The notes below the pieces were generated by a model. That model ran no database searches. It worked only from the letters and a program-made list of their open reading frames with translations, and was not told where the DNA came from. Positions 58,100 through 64,000 of a DNA stretch of 64,000 nucleotides are shown piece after piece. The stretch is taken from NCBI GenBank assembly GCA_019022495.1, contig JAFEKR010000004.1:744001-808000 (forward strand), read 5' to 3'. The translations under genes and the position numbers were made by a program. Source of the stretch: Epichloe hybrida. Taxonomy: Eukaryota; Ascomycota; Sordariomycetes; Hypocreales; Clavicipitaceae. Position 1 is the stretch's first letter; every line of letters starts with the position of its first letter.

Positions 58100-61000
58100 G
58101 GCTATTATTTATTTATATATCCCCTTATTATAATTTAAATTAGTTAAGTACCTCTATATATACTATACTTTCTAATAGCTTTTATATTAGTTATATATAG
58201 CCTTTTTATTTTACTAGGATATTCTTATTTAAACCCTTACTTAGCGTATTTTTAGCTATAAGGATTTCCTTTACCTAATACTCTATAAGAGTATTATTAG
58301 TATTTATTATAATAAGTTCTAGTAATAAATATTTATTAGCTAGTTTTTAGCTTAGTAATAGGTTATTTACTACTTACTAAACTAGGTTAATATAAAAGAT
58401 AAAATATAGTCCCCTTAGGATATTTAATTTAACTATTAAAGGTATAGGAACCTTAAGTACCTTATACTTAGCTATAACCTAATCTAACTTCTTATAGGGA
58501 TAGTTTATCTTAATATTATAAAGGCTAAGCTATATATAATCCCTAATCTAAAACTATTTTACTAGTTTATAACTACTATTTATTTTCTCTTACTATTATT
58601 ACTAAATAAAAGCTATTATAGCTTATATTAAATCTATACTATTCTTTAGATATTATAGGAAGGCTTAGGCCTTTCCCTTTACTAATATAATAAATAGCCT
58701 TATAGGGAATAAATTCTAAATTATAGGTATATTAAACCTATAAAGTGCTATATTTACACTTATTCTAGTTACTAATAAATCTCTATTATTTAAGGCTAGC
58801 TAGTAAGCTAGTAAGTAATCTAGCTATTTAAACTAAGAGAATAATAATATTACGTATAGTATAGCTTATACTTCCTAGTTAGCCCTTTCTATATTACTAT
58901 TTATCTAAGGGTAGTATATAGTAAAAAGTAACTATTATAGACTAACTTTATTATAAAGCTTAGTTTAAAAATTACTAAGCTAATCTAACCTATAGTCTAT
59001 AATAATCTATATAAGGAACCTATAAAATTACTACTAGTAGTATTTAAATTATTTTATATATACCTTAGCTTCTATTAATATTATTACTTCTAACTAGATA
59101 TACTTTAAAAGCTAGTTAGTAATAACTATAAGGAACTATAAGTAATCCTAGGCTTAGGCTAGAAAGTTAGTTATAAAGTTAATAAATATTTATAACTAGT
59201 ATTTATTAGGTAGTGGAATTAGCTTTAATAAGCCTTATTATAGCTACTAGCTTTTTTACCCTTTATAATAGTAGTAGTTCTATATAAACTAGGCTATATC
59301 CTATAATATACTATCCTAATAGAAGTCTTTTTAAAGTGCCTTAAAGGTTATATTCTAGCCTAGGTAACCTAATAGGGGTAAGTTATAAATATACTATATT
59401 AATATTATAATTAGTAGCTCTTACTTAGGAACCTATATTTATCCCTAAAATTAAAGTGCCCTCTTTATACTAATTTAATAGTCTATAATCTATTCCCTAG
59501 TGTTAGTAATATCTAGAAACTTCCTAGCCCTTATTATAACTATATCTCTCTATAGCTTATAAGCTTTATCCTAAGCTATAGACTAATCCTATAGAGACTA
59601 AAGGTTCTTATCTACAAATATTAACATGCTAGTAAGTAAATTTCTTAATATAGCTAGGCTACTCTCTAGGGAAGTCCTATTTATTACTATAATAGGTTTA
59701 AGGTAAATATATAGCTATCTTACCTTAAAGAAGAATTTTATAAGCCTTATTACTAACTAAATAATTAGTGCTTTTACCCTTTCCCTTTCTAGCCTATTTA
59801 AATAACACTATAATAATATATCTAGATATTTTACTTAAGTACCTAATTTATAATATAAATAGAAATTAAAAAGTACTAGAGTCTTTACTTACTATACCTA
59901 ATATTCTAATATCTCCCTTAGTACTATAAAGTACTTAAGGTTCTTATAGTTTATTAGTATTATAAATAGCTTACTTATACTTTATAGCTTTACTAACTAT
60001 ACCTTTAGATAAGAAATAATTACTAGTAGCTCCTTATTATAAATTATATAATTTTACTAAGCTACCTATAATTAAGCTAAATAGTAGGCTACTAAATATA
60101 AAATACTATTATTACTAAACTAGGAGAGATACTTACCTAAAGCTATTCCTAAGTAATTTACCTTTACTAAAGTATTCCTTTTAGGGTCTTACTAAGCTAG
60201 GATTAGGTATAATATAAAAGCTAACTTTAATAACTTAAAAGCCTTTTTATACTTCTTTAACTAGTAAAATAAGGCTTCTTTCTTTATTAAGTTAATAAGG
60301 GGGCTTACTATATCTAAGAAGTTTAGTATAAAGTTATAATAAAAGTTAGTAAAACCTAGAAAGCTATAGACTCCCTAGACCTTAGTTAGTGCCTCCTAAT
60401 CCTAAATTACTATAATCTTCTTCTTATCTAAATAAATAGCTTTCCTTACCTAGATAATAAACCTAAGGTACTTAATTTCTTTAGTTATAAAAACACACTT
60501 CTTAATATCTAGGTTTAGACTAGCTTATTATAGTCTAGATAGTATACTATAAACCTTCTATATATAAACCTTCTATAATTTACCTAAGTATATAAGTATA
60601 TTATTAAAATATATAGTAATATAATTACTAAGGATACTACTTAGTACACTATTAATATACCTTTAGAAAGTTACTAGTATACTTACTAACCTAAAGGGGT
60701 ATACTAGCTATTTAAATAAGCTAAACCTTATTTAAAATATAGTCTAGTATTTCTTACCCTTAGTAATATATATATAGTAAAATACTAATTATATATCTAG
60801 CTTTATAAACTACTTTACTTTAGCTAAGGAATATAATATTTCTTTTATTAGTAATAGTAAGTAATAGTCTTATTTTATAATCTTATTAAGTATATAATAG
60901 TTTATATAAAATCTCTAACCCTTACTAGGCTTTTTTACTAGTAATACTAGGGCTATTACTAATAAAGAGCTTACTTAAATCTAACCCTTATTTATTAAGT

Positions 61001-62311
61001 TTATTACTTACTTTTAGATTTCTAGTAAATATTCCTAAGGTATATTATATAAAGGCACTTATAGTAAGTTAGGTTTATTTCTATCTATATTATATTTTAG
61101 CTAAATATAGTAGTCTAACTTCCCTTAGTATAGTAGTAAGGTACTTATTTTACTTTTTAAAAATAAGTCTTTAAAGTCTTATAAAGCCTTTAGTAAGGAA
61201 GCTAGAAGCTCCTTCTCTATAGGCTTTAGGGTTATATTAATCTATAAAATAAATATAATTTCCCTTAGGCTTATAGTATAAAGCTAGATATTCTTTTTTT
61301 ATCTCTTTACTTATTATACTATTTTTATAAATATTAAACCTAGAATAAATACTACAGGTTAGTTAACCTTTCTATTAGCTATAGCTTATGTAAGTAGCCT
61401 ATTAGCTAATCCTATATATATATATTATTACACTATATCTAGACTAATTTTATTTTATTTTATCTATAGTATACCTAGGATTAGTTACCTTATTAGTCCT
61501 AGGATTATATATACTATAATTAGTATCTCCTATCTATCTAAATCTAACTAAAAATAAATAATATATAAGATATATAATTATTTCTCCTAACTCTCTTTTC
61601 CCCCTTATTTTATACTAATAGCTATATAAACTAACCTTTTAGTTAGAAAAAGAAGGTATTCTAATTAAAGCTTTTAAATAAGGTATTTACTTATAGTAAT
61701 ATAGTAATTATAGCTAGTATTAACTTAAGTATTTATAAAGGTAGTTTTATTAATTAAAGTAAGAACTAAGAAAGAAGCTAAGTTTATATTTCTCTAAATC
61801 TCCTTAAAGTCCTTATTAGTAATAATTATATATTATAAAGCCTTTTTATACTTCCTTTCTTTATTCCTTATTAAATAACTTAATAATAAGATTATTCTTT
61901 TCCTAATTAATTTATAAACTTATTATCTAAGTTAATAATAAGTATATTCTTTATATTATAAGTATTAATAAAGAACTTTATTTTTAGGTAAATAATAGGA
62001 TATAATAAGTATACTATAGTAAAGTGCTTAAAGAAGCTATATTATAAATATTATCTTTTATTATAGTATATATTAAGTATATCCTAAGTAACTTACTTAG
62101 TATACTTACTACCTTTCTTATTACTTAACTTTTAGTATCCTATAGGATTTCTAAAGCCTTACTAAGTCCTTACTATACTTATAAAGTAAATATTTATTAT
62201 TAGTATATTCTTATTCTATAGCTTAGCTTTAATTAGGTTAGGTATTAAATTACCTTATTTTTATATATAGTATTTTTCCTTTAGTTAGTAAGATTTAATA
62301 TTTAGTATAAT
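58100..62311 (-). pseudogene. Gypsy-3 pol pseudogene with chromodomain
   Basis: Minus strand, right to left. About 61560-61100: region upstream of RT. 61050-60550: RT with FCINYYIPNKIIKQDYYLLP and PLIKEILYSLAKVKQFIKLD; the YxDD box near 60615 reads YFNN. 60480-60150: RNase H start (IKKCVFITKEIKYLRFII, YSFLGFTNFYYNFI). About 59300-58780: integrase, with TIYYPQINSNIERANQEVQ and LALNNRDLLVTRIS. 58500-58150: chromodomain region (YQVKEILIAKNTLSKG, ILVKQKGY). Gag and 5' LTR are missing because Copia-B B4 begins at 62312. A chromovirus type like Gypsy-1 but a different family. Non-functional. Confidence 0.8.
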
Positions 62312-62567
62312 TGTTGATTCCTTCGGATCTTCATCGGTTCAATCGTAGCCAAAGACCAGACCAATTGTGGGTCCGGCGCGATGCACGCAATGCGATTAGC
62401 TACATCAATTTGCCACCCCCTTTTGTGCCCTATATACGGATTTCGCCCACTTTTCTAGCATCTAGACTTTCCCTCTCTTCTCCCTCTTTCCTAGTAATCT
62501 AACTATCTATTATTGACTTTAATTATATAGGATTTATTACCTGCGCAGGACCTTAGTAAATCTAACA
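62312..62567 (+). repeat. 5' LTR of Copia-B B4 (256 bp)
   Basis: Starts TGTTGATTCCTTCGGATC and ends ATCTAACA, the best available consensus of the family's LTR. A 63-codon open frame (62311-62502) runs through it by chance of low mutation; I do not call it a gene. Confidence 0.9.
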
Positions 62568-62584
62568 CTAATTAGTGGTTAACT
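62568..62584 (+). other. Candidate primer-binding site of Copia-B
   Basis: CTAATTAGTGGTTAACT directly follows the LTR. The first 14 bases are identical to those following the 5' LTR of Copia-A (minus strand of 38503-38516). Two unrelated internal sequences sharing only this stretch suggests a shared primer tRNA; I could not assign it. Confidence 0.5.
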
Positions 62585-62599
62585 TTATAACTATAGATA

Positions 62600-64000
62600 A
62601 GCTAGGTATCACAAGAAAAGACATTTCTACAGATACCACTGCCACTACCCCTTATTATGCCGTAATAGTTATTACGGTAAAGAGGCATAACTATATAAGT
62701 GTGCTAAAGGAAGAGACTAGAATCCTAGTTGCAAGCTTGTTAGGCTTCTAAGGAATCGATCTATTAACCCTTAGGCTTAGGGATATAACTTTATTATATC
62801 TATCTAGGATATTGTTGTTAATTATCGATTTTATTGTCTATCACGAGAAAACTAACCAAACAACCGAATCTATTACCGCGAGGTATTTATTTCAAACCCG
62901 ACATTAAATAACCTTAGCTAAGCTAGCTAACATATCTATAACTTCTCTATAAATATTCCCTTTATCTAACAGACCTTTAATCTGTTCGTATAAGTATCTA
63001 CAGCTTGTTTTTTACCCCCTTTATTATTAGTGCTATTCGCCCTATACCTATTAGCAAGAAAGAGAGATTACCTCCTTCCCTTCTTTTTATAAAAAACAGG
63101 AAGTAGTAATTCCTATTATTCCCTTATTACTTTCCCTATTATTTTCTAGTTACTTTTAGAACTCCTGTTGCTTTCTTTATCTTTATTAATTTGTTCTTAT
63201 TGCTGCTTTTACTACTTCTACTGCTTTTTCTTCCGTTTTTCCTGTTTTCGCGATCTTCTAATTTCATTAGAGCAATAACGCTCCTAAAATACGAAAGAAG
63301 AACCTCGTAATAGCGATAAGCAAACACAAGAGCTTAATTAGTAGTAAAAACAACAAATTAGTAATATTCCTTTTATAGTTAAAGATAGCAGAGGAATCTA
63401 GACCTTTCATAAGAGGAAGGGCTGCTAGTAATAGTAAGGCTCTAATCATTACCCCTAAGAGACCTTAAAGGCATAAATTACCCCTATGCCTTTAATAGCT
63501 TACTTACGAATTCTTATATAACTAGAAAGAATTTATTAAGCTAAATCCAGAGACTACTACATAGCTTAAGCTTAATAACTAGATCGCAAGATTTATTAAC
63601 CTTAGTAAACATTAAGGATAGAGAGATAATAACCTATAGGAATTATTCTAAGAAGACTTTAAAGGCTAGTCTAAAGACACCTTTAAAAGGGCATCTAAGG
63701 ATGTCGTTAGAGAATTACATAATTCTCTACAAGATCACGGCGTTCTTATTAGGCAAGGCCTAGGATATTTAATCCTAGTATTACTTAAGGAAGTGCTTTA
63801 TTAAACCTTAATGCCCCTTTAGTTATAGGAAAGATTATAAGAAAGACTATAATCTTCCAAACCCCTAGAACCTTAATATTAATAGCCCTAATAACCTACC
63901 CTAGAAATTAACCTTCCCTAACCCTAGAGATTACTTAAACTCTTATAAGAACCCCTATAATAATCCCTATTATATTAATAGCTCTATCCAGATAATCATT
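62600..64000 (+). pseudogene. Copia-B gag pseudogene start (B4)
   Basis: Leader to about 63430, then a Gln/Leu/Pro-rich gag in the plus frame near 63780-64000, with stops at Gln codons (the frame reads ERLQ..., SSKPLEP, PQQPTLE with TAA/TAG as Gln). The rest lies beyond the window. Open frames on the opposite strand at 63139-63449 are antisense to this region and are mirrored in B1 at 4386-4571. Confidence 0.6.

Larger units (their letters stand above)
62312..64000 (+). mobile_element. Copia-B copy B4, 5' end, continues outside window
   Basis: LTR at 62312-62567, then leader and gag start, aligned with B3 and with B1 in reverse. Preceded by ATAAT (62307-62311). The LTR and leader are almost unmutated (GGGTCCGGCGCGATGCACGC), so this is the least RIP-affected Copia-B copy. 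Confidence 0.9.

Noticed and set aside
62311..62502. 63-codon frame in the LTR of Copia-B B4
   Set aside because: Lies wholly in a non-coding LTR that happens to be little mutated; frames are not kept in other LTR copies.
63139..63327. 62-codon Lys/Ser-rich minus-strand frame
   Set aside because: Antisense of the Copia-B gag/leader region; basic composition reflects the pyrimidine-rich sense strand.
1..64000. Bacterial or organellar features (operons, Shine-Dalgarno sites, CRISPR arrays) or rRNA
   Set aside because: All repeats are explained by retrotransposons; there are no evenly spaced short direct repeats, no rRNA-like conserved blocks, and the coding remnants are all fungal-type Copia/Gypsy proteins.

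Overview
The window is a transposon graveyard from a filamentous ascomycete (Pezizomycotina), with no host gene that I can support. The base composition is extremely AT-rich. CpA/TpG is depleted and TpA is in excess, and nearly every recognisable coding strand carries TAA/TAG/TGA where the protein family has Gln or Trp, with Asp to Asn, Cys to Tyr and His to Tyr changes at catalytic or zinc-binding sites. This is the signature of repeat-induced point mutation (RIP). The organism could be any RIP-active ascomycete with AT-rich isochores; I cannot name a species.

Layout. 1-5526: Copia-B copy B1 (minus strand, cut by the window edge, 5' LTR at 5271-5526). 5527-6376: plus-strand Copia RT/RNase H remnant. 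6377-20916: Copia-A copy A1 (minus), split by a complete Gypsy element, Gypsy-1 (9092-16915, plus, TSD CTTTC). 20917-23857: two Copia-C 5' ends arranged head to head around a 37-bp spacer. 23858-40020: remains of Copia-B copy B2 (minus), containing two full Copia-A elements of identical length, A2 (23972-30775, TSD CTAGA) and A3 (32020-38823, TSD GTTAG). 40021-48881: a mosaic of an unrecognised coiled-coil ORF (minus), a broken Gypsy-2 pol (minus), an AT-poor LTR-like segment, and a family of small retroposons ('R') with 14-16 bp target-site duplications. 48882-55872: complete Copia-B copy B3 (plus), carrying retroposon R4. 55873-62311: an LTR-like sequence and gag-like ORF (plus), converging on a Gypsy-3 pol with chromodomain (minus). 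62312-64000: 5' end of Copia-B copy B4 (plus).

The most interesting item is a 329-bp miniature LTR element (TRIM/SMART type) at 57473-57801. It has 67-bp LTRs, a perfect 5-bp TSD, a primer-binding site complementary to the initiator tRNA-Met anticodon arm, a polypurine tract, and an internal tRNA-like module with A and B boxes. It is essentially free of RIP although its surroundings are saturated. The R retroposons show the same trend: the short copies (149 and 298 bp) are nearly unmutated, the long ones (456 and 754 bp) are mutated. This fits the length threshold known for RIP and suggests that small size is how such elements survive in this genome.

The relative order of events is readable from the nesting. 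Copia-C is older than B2, and B2 is older than A2 and A3. A1 is older than Gypsy-1. The gag-like ORF is older than the TRIM, and Gypsy-2 is older than insertion X and R3. All elements other than the small ones look dead.
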